Assembly (NCBI GenBank): GCA_036524155.1
Contig: DATDCV010000654.1
Span: 1-36,340, forward strand
DNA length: 36,340 nucleotides
Origin: DATDCV01 sp036524155
Lineage (GTDB): Bacteria; Verrucomicrobiota; Verrucomicrobiia; Limisphaerales; UBA8199
Reading direction: 5' to 3'
Below the pieces are notes generated by a model that saw only the letters and a program-made list of their open reading frames with translations, searched no databases and was not told the origin of the DNA. Position 1 is the stretch's first letter. Every line of letters begins with the position of its first letter. Of this stretch, positions 8,035 through 15,714 are shown in pieces. Made by a program: the position numbers and the translations under genes.

Positions 8035-8688
8035 CTAATGACTATGAGACTGGGCCACCGTTGGCGGTGGCGCCCTTTCGGATACCGACAAAAGAACCAG
8101 CGAACTGCGAACTCCTTCAACCATCGCCCGCGCTGTTTCGTGGGCCTCGGGTTTGAGCGCCGCAAGAGCGTCGCCGCACTCCCAGGAGCTATCCGCGCGC
8201 TTGCCCTCCAACCATCGGCTCCAATCCGAACTCCGTAGCGCCTCGGTTACGGTCTCAGGTTCCCGCGAGCGCTGCACCAGAACGCGCTTGAGCCGGCCGC
8301 CCTCGTCGGCCGCCACCACCAGCTCAATGGCACCGTAGGTCCCTTTCACTCGGGTCGTCATGACTTCGCCTGCCGGTTCATCGCCCCGGTAAATGCGGTA
8401 CACCCGGGCCACATTCTCATTGGCGGTTGGGGTCCGCCCCAGACGCGCCGCCACTTCGGGGCGGAGCCCGCTCAGGACCCGGGCTTCGACCTCCCAACGT
8501 GAAGCGCCCGGGAAGAGTTTGGGTAGATCGCCTTGGGGATCACGCCAGGGACAAATCGGCGCGAGCTGAGGCGGCCGACTCCTGGCCTCGAATACGGGCT
8601 CCGGAGCAGGTCGGAGGAGAGCGCGCCAAACCGCTGCGCCACCTAACGCAGACGCTGCCACCAATCCAAGTACGGATGCTCGCGACAT
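8035..8688 (-). CDS. Membrane-anchored protein with FMN-binding-like domain
   Basis: The 217-residue product has an N-terminal hydrophobic segment (about 5-22) with few flanking charges, so it is either a signal anchor or an uncleaved signal. Residue 46 starts a CPW motif (APICPWRDP). The region about 90-200 (VYRIYRGDEPAGEVMTTRV, then GTYGAIELVVAADEGGRLKRVLVQRSREPET) resembles the RnfG/NqrC-type FMN-binding fold: glycine-rich strand, hydrophobic strand with an acidic turn, and Glu-Pro-Glu-Thr where that family usually has HxET. The SGAT-type site to which flavin is covalently attached in RnfG/NqrC is not present, so flavin binding is uncertain. The His-containing tail (SHSH) could bind metal. 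ATG 8688 lies one base after the stop of the lipoprotein gene; the stop TAG is two bases before the permease start. Confidence 0.6.
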   Translation of the reverse strand: MSRASVLGLVAASALGGAAVWRALLRPAPEPVFEARSRPPQLAPICPWRDPQGDLPKLFPGASRWEVEARVLSGLRPEVAARLGRTPTANENVARVYRIYRGDEPAGEVMTTRVKGTYGAIELVVAADEGGRLKRVLVQRSREPETVTEALRSSDWSRWLEGKRADSSWECGDALAALKPEAHETARAMVEGVRSSLVLLSVSERAPPPTVAQSHSH

Positions 8689-8689
8689 G

Positions 8690-9040
8690 TTAGTAGCGAA
8701 CTCCTATCGCCTCGATAATCACCTCGCCCTCCGACTCCACGATTCTTCCGGCAACCGTCATTTTGGTTTCCAGTGGAACCTCGGCGACGACGAATCCAGC
8801 GGATTTGGTGTCGACCTTGATTGTGCCGGTGTCGTCCCGCAGACGGAACCAACACCCGGCCACCGGGCATTTTTCCACCATTGTGCCCGTCAGCGTGACC
8901 TGGGGCGGTGTGTCACCGGCACGAATGGCGAGAATCGTGCGGACCTGGCCGGCGGGGGCTTTCCCCAGCGTGGTTCCCGGTTGCTGCCGGCACCCAAGTA
9001 CCAGCACCAGGCCCGCGAGCAACACCAGCAGGCTTCTCAT
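8690..9040 (-). CDS. Small lipoprotein with OB-fold-like domain and CPxxGCW motif
   Basis: From ATG 9040 the 116-residue product begins with a lipoprotein signal peptide: MRSLLVLLAG, hydrophobic core and lipobox LVLG-C with lipidation at Cys17. An open frame reaches 9091, but its first 17 codons overlap the pseudopilin gene and would put charged residues before the signal, so the internal ATG is chosen. The mature part has alternating beta strands (QVTLTGTMVEKCPVAGCWF, then TGTIKVDTKSAGFVV, then MTVAGRIVESEGEVIIEAIG) typical of a small OB-fold and close in style to DUF4920-type proteins. Cys58 and Cys63 in KCPVAGCW could bind a metal or form a disulfide. It is the first of the minus-strand row ending at 8, so it may be the substrate-binding or delivery partner of the ABC system (inference). 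Confidence 0.72.
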   Translation of the reverse strand: MRSLLVLLAGLVLVLGCRQQPGTTLGKAPAGQVRTILAIRAGDTPPQVTLTGTMVEKCPVAGCWFRLRDDTGTIKVDTKSAGFVVAEVPLETKMTVAGRIVESEGEVIIEAIGVRY

Positions 9041-9048
9041 AGGCCGCC

Positions 9049-9792
9049 TCAAGGCACGGGCCCAATCCCGGGCGCCGAGGGCGGCGCGCACTGTTCCTGA
9101 ATGGTTTTCTCGGACGTGATGGCAGCGTGGCCATCGCAGAAGTACGCAATCCGGATGGGCTTCCGCGTCGCGCCCCGAAAGTCATTGATCGCAAGCGGTT
9201 GATGCCACGACCAGATTTCCGCTCCCATGAAAGTATCCGCCGGCATCACCACCGCGGACTCAGTTCCCAGCCGCGTCATCACTGTGTTCAGGCAGAACGA
9301 GCTTCCATAGAAATCAGCCAGGCGCCTCGGCCTTGGGTCCGCCGCGTTGAACGGGTCAGCGGTCAGGTCGCCCGGGATCCCCGCGTCGCCCGGGCAGACA
9401 TAAACACTGGCGCTGTTTGTCACATTCGTGTTTGCCGTGAGATAGGGAACGGCGTACGGCCGCCAATCAATCGTGCGACACGGTTTGCATGGATATGCCG
9501 CACCCGCTGACGGATCGGGCATCCTGGGCGGATATCGATGGTTGCTGTCGTCCACATACATCATCATCGCGAGTGCGATTTGCTTGACGTTGGAGGTGCA
9601 GGAGGCACGCCGCGCCTTTTCTTTCGCCCGCGCGAGCGCGGGCAGCAACATGCTCGCGAGGATCGCGATGATTGCTATTACCACCAGCAATTCGATCAGG
9701 GTAAAGGCGCCGACCCCGGCAGATGCCGGTTTAATTACGAGGAAACGGCGTGTGGCGACAAAGGGTTGGGAAGTCCGTTGGCGGGCGCTCAT
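9049..9792 (-). CDS. Type II secretion / pilus-like pseudopilin (prepilin N-terminal methylation protein)
   Basis: The 247-residue product from ATG 9792 has a 28-29 residue leader followed by AFTLIELLVVIAIIAILA, the hallmark of type IV prepilin-like proteins. The peptidase would cleave just before the Phe, leaving Glu at mature position 5. The hydrophobic helix is followed by LLPALARAKEKARRASC and NVKQIALAMMMYVDD, and the C-terminus has YFCDGHAAI, the variant of the H-X9-DG block found in the large pseudopilin families of Verrucomicrobia and Planctomycetes. The frame is open up to 10323, but that part is antisense to hom and is not protein-like. The stop is 8 bp before the lipoprotein start, so cotranscription with the ABC operon is possible though the functions look unrelated. 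No Shine-Dalgarno sequence is evident. Confidence 0.85.
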   Translation of the reverse strand: MSARQRTSQPFVATRRFLVIKPASAGVGAFTLIELLVVIAIIAILASMLLPALARAKEKARRASCTSNVKQIALAMMMYVDDSNHRYPPRMPDPSAGAAYPCKPCRTIDWRPYAVPYLTANTNVTNSASVYVCPGDAGIPGDLTADPFNAADPRPRRLADFYGSSFCLNTVMTRLGTESAVVMPADTFMGAEIWSWHQPLAINDFRGATRKPIRIAYFCDGHAAITSEKTIQEQCAPPSAPGIGPVP

Positions 9793-9949
9793 GGAGTAGT
9801 CGGTTTTTGGTGTTTGGTGCGCAAAATATGGCTGCACTTGCGAGCGACGGCAATTCTCCCCGGGACAGACGGCTCGATTCCAGGGATGAACGGCGCGGTG
9901 AGAATTACATTGTCGATTACCCGCTCTCCCGGCAATCTTCGCGCCCGAT

Positions 9950-11278
9950 ATGCAGCAGGTGAATCTGGGAATGATCGGCGGCGGCACGGTTGGCAGCGGG
10001 GTCTTCCACGCGCTCCAGCGCAACGGGGATCTCATGGCCTCGCGCCTGGGTGTGAAAGTGAGCCTTCGAAAGGTGGCCGTAAAGGCGTTTGACGAACCCC
10101 GGCCATATCCTATCCCCGAACGGTTGATGGCGACTGACTGGCAGTCTGTAGTCCATGACCCGAACGTCGACATGGTGACCGAGCTTGTGGGAGGCACCAC
10201 GCTGGCCCGCACAATGGTGCTGACGGCGCTCAAGCTGGGGAAACCGGTCATCACCGCTAACAAGGCGCTGCTTTCCGCGCACGGTGAGGAGCTCTTCGAC
10301 ACAGCGGCGAAACACGGGACCAACCTCTACTACGAGGCGAGCGTCTGCGGCGGCATTCCGATTATCAAAGCGCTCCGTGAAGGCTTTGTCGGCAACCGCA
10401 TCACGCACCTTTACGGCATTGTCAACGGCACCTGTAACTACATCCTCACCCGGATGAAGCTGGAAGGCGCCGAGTTCGGGGAGGTGCTCAAAGACGCGCA
10501 GACCCACGGCTATGCAGAGGCCGAACCGTCGCTCGACATTGACGGCCACGACGCCAAGCACAAGATCGGAATACTCGCGTCGCTGGCGCACGGTTTCTGG
10601 GTTGACCCCAAAGACATTTATGTCGAGGGAATCCGGGGAATCACCCGTGCCGACATCCAGTTTGCCAACCAGCTCGGCTACACGGTCAAGCTGTTGGGGA
10701 TTATCAAGAGCACCGCGGCCGAGCCGTCCCGAGCAGCCCGACAGGTCCGCAGGATCCAGGTGTCGGTCTATCCTACGCTGATCCCGAACCGGCATGTGCT
10801 GGCGAACGTCAACGATGTCTTTAACGCAGTCTTTGTGCGCGGCGATATAGTGGGTGACACTCTCTTCTACGGGCGCGGCGCCGGGAAAGATGCGACGGCC
10901 AGCGCGGTGCTTAGCGATTTGGCGGACGCCGCGCTGGATTTGAAATTCGGAACAAAGCACCGCGTCCCGCCTTTCGTCCCGCACGAACGCAACGGTGTGG
11001 TTCAGCCAATTGCGCAGGTCGTTTCGCAGTATTTCGTGCGGCTGGAAGTTGTGGATGTGCCCGGTGTGCTCGCCCGGATTTCGAAAATCCTGGGCGATGC
11101 CAATATCGGGATTTCCTCCGTGATCCAGCCGGAAGGCCATCAGGGTGCGGGCGTCCCGCTAATCCTGATGCTCCACGACGCTCCCGATGGGGCGGTCACC
11201 AGGGCATTAAAGAAAATCGGCGCCCTGCGAGTCGTCAAAGCCACCCCTGTCAAAATCCGCGTGGAAAATTGCTTGTGA
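9950..11278 (+). CDS. hom: Homoserine dehydrogenase
   Basis: The 442-residue product reduces L-aspartate semialdehyde to L-homoserine in the pathway to threonine and methionine. It opens with an NAD(P)-binding Rossmann motif (GGGTVGSG, residues 10-17), has the conserved TANKALL at about 103-109, GIVNGTCNYIL at about 146-156, and the family signature with Asp196, Gly199, Asp201 and catalytic Lys205 (EPSLDIDGHDAKHK). The C-terminal 80 residues (RLEVVDVPGVLARISKILGDANIGISSVIQ) form an ACT domain, the usual site of allosteric control by threonine. The length fits the single-function enzyme with ACT domain. ATG 9950 places the Rossmann strand at the normal distance; no strong ribosome-binding site precedes it. 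It is divergently arranged from the pseudopilin gene, with 157 bp between their starts. Confidence 0.97.
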   Translation: MQQVNLGMIGGGTVGSGVFHALQRNGDLMASRLGVKVSLRKVAVKAFDEPRPYPIPERLMATDWQSVVHDPNVDMVTELVGGTTLARTMVLTALKLGKPVITANKALLSAHGEELFDTAAKHGTNLYYEASVCGGIPIIKALREGFVGNRITHLYGIVNGTCNYILTRMKLEGAEFGEVLKDAQTHGYAEAEPSLDIDGHDAKHKIGILASLAHGFWVDPKDIYVEGIRGITRADIQFANQLGYTVKLLGIIKSTAAEPSRAARQVRRIQVSVYPTLIPNRHVLANVNDVFNAVFVRGDIVGDTLFYGRGAGKDATASAVLSDLADAALDLKFGTKHRVPPFVPHERNGVVQPIAQVVSQYFVRLEVVDVPGVLARISKILGDANIGISSVIQPEGHQGAGVPLILMLHDAPDGAVTRALKKIGALRVVKATPVKIRVENCL

Positions 11279-11346
11279 TCGCAGCCGGGCTAATGGGACC
11301 GACAACGGAGCTCGGAGGCTGAACACAACCGTGCCTCCCTTGGCCC

Positions 11347-11489
11347 AGCAATTCTCACTTCGGCGTGGCGCGGGCGTCTCGCCCGCGAGTTCCTGGGCCG
11401 TCCCCGCCCTTTTTAGCCTCGATCGGCGGGACGCCGACCGAACCCGCGGGCGAGACGCCCGCGCCACAATCTCATAATGAGAACTGCTG
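11347..11489. repeat. Palindromic MITE/REP-like element with long inverted arms
   Basis: Two arms, 11365-11387 and 11445-11467, are a perfect 23-bp inverted repeat (core GGCGCGGGCGTCTCGCCCGC). Similarity continues outward in imperfect form (CAGCAATTCTCA at the left end against CAGCAGTTCTCA in the complement of the right end), giving a unit of about 143 bp. Inside, CCCGCC 11403-11408 pairs with GGCGGG 11425-11430, so the whole unit can fold as a cruciform or RNA hairpin. In translation it gives the ARASRPR and AGETPAP peptides seen as spurious gene extensions in Verrucomicrobia genomes. It contains no gene and lies 55 bp before ruvB. Confidence 0.8.
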
Positions 11490-11544
11490 CCCTTGGCCTG
11501 CCGTTTCCCCTTGCCTGCCCTTCGGCTTTCCGCATCCTTGGTTT

Positions 11545-12561
11545 ATGCCTGATCGGATGAAGGATGTGCTGGCCAAGCCGGATGTCGCGCTCGAAATGAC
11601 ACTTCGGCCGTCCCTGTTCTCCGAGTTCACCGGCCAGGCCAAGGTTAAGGAACGCCTCGAAATCACAGTCGCCGCCGCCAAACAAAGGGGTGAAGCGATC
11701 GATCACATCCTGCTGAACGGCCCGCCCGGCCTCGGGAAAACCACCCTCGCGCATATCATCGCCAAGTCGATGGGGGCGAGCCTCAAAAGCACCAGCGGTC
11801 CGACCATCGAAAAGGCCGGCGACCTGGCCGGGCTGTTGACGAACCTCGAGGAAGGCGATGTGTTGTTCATCGACGAGATCCACCGCCTCCAGAAAACCAT
11901 CGAGGAATACCTGTATCCGGCGATGGAAGATTTCAAGCTGGACATCATCATCGACCAGGGTCCGAACGCCCGCAGTGTGCGCCTCAATTTGCCGCGGTTC
12001 ACTTTGATTGGGGCGACGACCCGGAGCGGCTTGCTCACAGCGCCGCTGCTGACGCGGTTCCCGATCCGCGAACGGTTGGATTATTACCAGGCCGACCAGC
12101 TCCAGATTATTGTGCTGCGTTCCGCGCGGCTGTTGAACGTCGAGATTGAGGACAAAGGCGCACGCGAGATCGCCCGGCGCAGCCGCGGGACACCGCGCAT
12201 CGCGAATAACCTGTTGCGGCGCGTGAGAGACTACGCACAGGTGAAACACCAAGGCAGAATTACAGCCGAAGTAGCCGACAAAGCGCTGGCGATGCTCGAG
12301 ATCGACGAAAACGGGCTCGACGAAATGGACAAGCGGATCCTGGAAACGGTCATCGTGAAGTTCAGCGGCGGGCCGGTGGGGGTCAGTTCGATGGCCGTTG
12401 CGGTAGGCGAGGAACCGGACACGCTGGAAGAGGTCTACGAGCCTTACCTGATCATGGAAGGCTACCTGAAGCGGACGCCCCAAGGGCGGGTTGCCACCGA
12501 GCTCAGCTACAAAAAACTGGGGCTCAAAGCCGAAGCCGGCTCCCAGGGCCGGCTTCTGTAG
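11545..12561 (+). CDS. ruvB: Holliday junction branch migration ATPase RuvB
   Basis: The 338-residue product is the hexameric motor that drives branch migration of Holliday junctions together with RuvA, before RuvC cleavage. Visible features are Walker A GPPGLGKTT (59-67), Walker B LFIDEIH (107-113), sensor 1 region GATTRSGLLTAPLLTRF, sensor 2 region RSRGTPRIANNLLRRVRD, and the C-terminal winged helix (SGGPVGVSSMAVAVGEE, then PYLIMEGYLKRTPQGR). The reading frame is open back to 11365, but those 60 codons read through the palindromic repeat and are not part of RuvB. ATG 11545 or ATG 11557 is the true start; neither has a clear Shine-Dalgarno sequence. The usual partners ruvA and ruvC are not adjacent. 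The stop (TAG) is 17 bp ahead of the exporter ATPase gene. Confidence 0.97.
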   Translation: MPDRMKDVLAKPDVALEMTLRPSLFSEFTGQAKVKERLEITVAAAKQRGEAIDHILLNGPPGLGKTTLAHIIAKSMGASLKSTSGPTIEKAGDLAGLLTNLEEGDVLFIDEIHRLQKTIEEYLYPAMEDFKLDIIIDQGPNARSVRLNLPRFTLIGATTRSGLLTAPLLTRFPIRERLDYYQADQLQIIVLRSARLLNVEIEDKGAREIARRSRGTPRIANNLLRRVRDYAQVKHQGRITAEVADKALAMLEIDENGLDEMDKRILETVIVKFSGGPVGVSSMAVAVGEEPDTLEEVYEPYLIMEGYLKRTPQGRVATELSYKKLGLKAEAGSQGRLL

Positions 12562-12578
12562 GGAGGATCCCTCAGGCT

Positions 12579-13301
12579 ATGAATGAAACCGGGCCGGGCA
12601 ATCCTATCTACCGCGTGCGCGGGCTGACGAAGGTATACGGCTCGGGCGAAGCAGAGGTCCATGCGCTGGCGGGGGTGGACGTGGATCTCTACCCGGGCGA
12701 ACTCATCGTGTTACTCGGACCTTCAGGAAGCGGCAAAACGACCTTGCTCAATAACCTCGGTGGTCTGGACGTGCCCACCACCGGCGAACTCTGGTATCGC
12801 GATCTCGACCTCACCTCTGCCAACGACGCCGAGCTGACCAATTTCCGGCGCAACACGGTTGGTTTCATCTTCCAGTTTTACAACCTCATACCCAGCCTGA
12901 CGGCGCGCGAAAACGTGGCTTTGATCACTGAAATCTCGCGCGATCCCCTGGCTCCCGAGACGGCCCTGGAAATGGTCAACCTCAGCGCGCGGCTCGACCA
13001 TTTCCCGGCCGAGCTTTCCGGCGGCGAGCAACAGCGGGTGGCGATCGCCCGGGCGATTGCGAAGCGACCCAAGGTGCTGCTGTGTGACGAACCAACCGGC
13101 GCACTGGACGTGCACACAGGCATCGTCGTGCTGGAGGCGATCCAGAGGGTCAACCAGGAGCTCGGGACACTTACCGTCATCATCACCCACAACGCGGTGA
13201 TGGCGGATATGGCGGACCGTGTGATCCATCTGTCCGACGGGCGGGTGCATCATGTGAGGAAAAACGACAATCGGGCCCCGGCCAGCAGCCTCAACTGGTG
13301 A
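12579..13301 (+). CDS. ABC exporter ATP-binding protein (MacB/LolD-like)
   Basis: The 240-residue product has all ABC ATPase motifs: Walker A GPSGSGKTT (47-55), Q-loop Gln99 in GFIFQFYN, signature LSGGE (146-150), Walker B VLLCDEP (166-172) and H-loop His in VIITHN. It belongs to the MacB/LolD/DevA-like group that powers FtsX-type permeases. GGAGG at 12562-12566 is the likely ribosome-binding site, though the spacing to ATG 12579 is a little long. Its stop overlaps the GTG start of the permease gene (GTGA), a typical sign of translational coupling. Together with the permease and the HlyD-type adaptor downstream it forms a three-part exporter. Confidence 0.93.
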   Translation: MNETGPGNPIYRVRGLTKVYGSGEAEVHALAGVDVDLYPGELIVLLGPSGSGKTTLLNNLGGLDVPTTGELWYRDLDLTSANDAELTNFRRNTVGFIFQFYNLIPSLTARENVALITEISRDPLAPETALEMVNLSARLDHFPAELSGGEQQRVAIARAIAKRPKVLLCDEPTGALDVHTGIVVLEAIQRVNQELGTLTVIITHNAVMADMADRVIHLSDGRVHHVRKNDNRAPASSLNW

Positions 13302-15658
13302 ACCTGGACCGCAAACTCTGGCGCGATCTGCGCCGCATGAAAGGCCAAACCATCGCGGTGGCGCTGGTGATGGCCTGCGGCTTGGCGATGATGATCATGG
13401 CCCGCAGCTTGATTCATTCGCTTGACTCGACCCGCCGCGAGTATTACGAGGCCAACCGCTTCGCGGAAGTCTTCGCCCATCTGAAACGCGCGCCCAATTC
13501 TCTGGCTGCCCGAATTGCGGAGATCCCCGGTGTGGCCACCGTGCAGCCCGGCATTTCGGTCCAGGTCACCCTCGACCTTTCCTCGCTCAACGAACCGGCC
13601 AGCGGCATGGTGCGGTCCCTGCCGGACTTCGCGCCGCCGCAGCTCAACCGGCTCTTTCTGCGTGCAGGCCGCTGGCTGGACTCCGGAAAACGTGGCGAGG
13701 TGCTCGTCGGCGAGGCTTTTGCCGAAGCGAACAATTTGCAGCCGGGCGACAGCATCGCCATGCTCTTGAACGGCAAACGCCAGGAACTGCGGATTGCGGG
13801 GATCGCGCTCTCACCGGAGTTTATCTTCGAATCCCGCCCGGGCGCAGCCCTCCCGGACAACCGGACCTACGGCACCTTTTGGATGCCCTATAAAGAACTG
13901 GCGCGCGCCTTCGACCTCGACGGCGCCTTCAACTACGTAGCCCTGACTCTCGCGCCGGGTGCCGGTGAACGTCCAGTCATCGCGGAACTGGATCGCCTGT
14001 TTACGCCTTACGGCGGCCGGGGCGCCTATAGCCGGGCCGACCACCCATCCCACATCCGGGTCTCCGATGAAATCCGGATTCTGGAAACGATCTCCATCGG
14101 CTTCCCCGTCGTGTTCCTCAGTGTCGCCGCTTTCATGGTGAACGCGGTCCTTTCGCGGCTGCTCGCGCTGCAACGCGAGCAGATCGCCATCCTCAAAGCG
14201 TTCGGCTTCACCAACCGCCAGATCGTAACTCACTACCTGAAGTTCGCCTTCGTGATGGTAGCTTTGGGGACCACGCTAGGCGCCGCCGGCGGCACACTGC
14301 TCGGCCACAGGCTCGTTCTACTGTACCATCGGTTCTTCAGATTTCCCGACCTCCAATTCCGGCTCGACCACACCGCGTTTCCGCTGGCTCTACTGGTCTG
14401 TGCAGCCGCGACCACGGCGGGAGTTCTGAGCGCGGTTCGGCGGGCCGCGCGGCTGCCCCCCGCCGAAGCCATGCGACCCGAGCCTCCCGCGAACTACCGC
14501 CCGGCCTTGCTGGAACGCACGGGCATCGGCCATTTCCTCTCGCATACCTTTCGCATCGCGGTGCGGAACATCGAGCGCAAGCCGATGCAAGCGCTGTTCA
14601 CGGTGGCCGGTCTGGCGCTGGGCACGGGCGTCCTGATCGTGCCAAACTGTTTTCGCGACGGTGTCGCCGAGGTGCTCGATTTTCAATGGGATGTCATCCA
14701 GCGGCAGGATGTCGGCATCAGCCTCGTCGAACCGGCAAGCTCGAATGTCGAGAACCTCCTGCGCCACTTACCCGGGGTCATTACGGTCGAGCCGTCCCGT
14801 TTTGCCTATGTGCGGATCAGCTACGGGCACAACCGGCGCCAGCTCGTGATCCAGGGTATGCCTGCCAAAGGCATCCATAACCGGGTCCTGAACCAGGATT
14901 CGAGGCAAATCGAGCTGCCCTCCGACGGCCTCGTCGTCTCCTCGAAGCTCGCCGAAGTGTTGGGCGCGCGCCTGGGCGACGAACTCATCGTCGAGGTGCT
15001 GGAAGGCAAACGGCCTACGCGGGTCGTCCGCCTGGCGGCGCTCGCTGAGGATTTCGCCGGCATGGCGGCCTATATGGATATCCACGCGCTCAACCGGTTG
15101 CTTGCCGAAGGCGACATCATCAGCGGCGCCAACTTCCGCGTTGATTCCGCCCGCTGGTCCCAATTCATGCTGGCGCTAAAAGGAATACCTCACGTCAGTT
15201 CCGCCGCCGTTAAGGAGTCCTTGCGTGAAAATTTCCGGCAGACTACCGCCGCCAGCATCGGCCTCATTCAAAAAATCTACATGGCGTTCGCGATCGTGGT
15301 CGCTTTTGGCGTCGTCTATAACAACGCTCGGATTTCCCTGGCCGAACGGGCTCGCGAGCTGGCGACGTTGCGCGTCATCGGCTTTTCGCAGGCCGAAGTC
15401 GGCGCGGTGCTGGTGACCGAACTCGTCATCCTCGCGCTCGCCGCCGTGCCGATCGGCTTGTTGCTGGGCACGGGTTTTGCCAGGGGAATCCTCGGCGCGG
15501 TAAATACTGAAACCGTTCGCCTGCCGCTCATTCTGACGACGCAGAACTACGCGTTTGCGGTGCTGGTCGTGGCGGTCGCCTCCAGCCTCTCGGCGCTGTT
15601 CGTGCTCCGCAGCCTCAGCCACCTGAACCTCGTCGGCGCATTGAAGGCGCCGGAATAA
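13298..15658 (+). CDS. ABC exporter permease with two FtsX domains
   Basis: The 786-residue product is a large inner-membrane permease of two similar halves. Residues 17-36 form the first helix. The first FtsX block covers about 258-395 and includes ALQREQIAILKAFGFTNRQIV. A second N-terminal-type segment (RIAVRNIERKPMQALFTVAGLALG, split here for reading) lies at about 412-435, and a second FtsX block at about 655-786 includes RARELATLRVIGFSQAEVG. Large extracytoplasmic domains lie between the helices. This ten-helix layout is seen in permeases that pair with a MacB-like ATPase and a HlyD-type adaptor. The GTG start overlaps the stop of the ATPase gene. The substrate is unknown: lipids, peptides or drugs are possible for this family. 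Downstream, 56 bp separate it from the adaptor gene. Confidence 0.9.
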   Translation: MNLDRKLWRDLRRMKGQTIAVALVMACGLAMMIMARSLIHSLDSTRREYYEANRFAEVFAHLKRAPNSLAARIAEIPGVATVQPGISVQVTLDLSSLNEPASGMVRSLPDFAPPQLNRLFLRAGRWLDSGKRGEVLVGEAFAEANNLQPGDSIAMLLNGKRQELRIAGIALSPEFIFESRPGAALPDNRTYGTFWMPYKELARAFDLDGAFNYVALTLAPGAGERPVIAELDRLFTPYGGRGAYSRADHPSHIRVSDEIRILETISIGFPVVFLSVAAFMVNAVLSRLLALQREQIAILKAFGFTNRQIVTHYLKFAFVMVALGTTLGAAGGTLLGHRLVLLYHRFFRFPDLQFRLDHTAFPLALLVCAAATTAGVLSAVRRAARLPPAEAMRPEPPANYRPALLERTGIGHFLSHTFRIAVRNIERKPMQALFTVAGLALGTGVLIVPNCFRDGVAEVLDFQWDVIQRQDVGISLVEPASSNVENLLRHLPGVITVEPSRFAYVRISYGHNRRQLVIQGMPAKGIHNRVLNQDSRQIELPSDGLVVSSKLAEVLGARLGDELIVEVLEGKRPTRVVRLAALAEDFAGMAAYMDIHALNRLLAEGDIISGANFRVDSARWSQFMLALKGIPHVSSAAVKESLRENFRQTTAASIGLIQKIYMAFAIVVAFGVVYNNARISLAERARELATLRVIGFSQAEVGAVLVTELVILALAAVPIGLLLGTGFARGILGAVNTETVRLPLILTTQNYAFAVLVVAVASSLSALFVLRSLSHLNLVGALKAPE

Positions 15659-15714
15659 CCGTTGGTGCGTGCTATTCCTGGGAGAATGCATTATGGTTCA
15701 GACCCTTAACCGGC

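Noticed and set aside
9917..11140. A 407-codon open frame on the minus strand opposite hom
   Set aside because: The plus strand encodes an unmistakable homoserine dehydrogenase; the minus frame has no recognisable motif.
11314..11338. GGAGGC/GCCTCC hairpin after hom as an intrinsic terminator
   Set aside because: Only six pairs with a 13-base loop and no T-run follow; too weak to call.
11413..12483. A 356-codon open frame on the minus strand opposite ruvB
   Set aside because: It is the antisense shadow of RuvB in GC-rich DNA.
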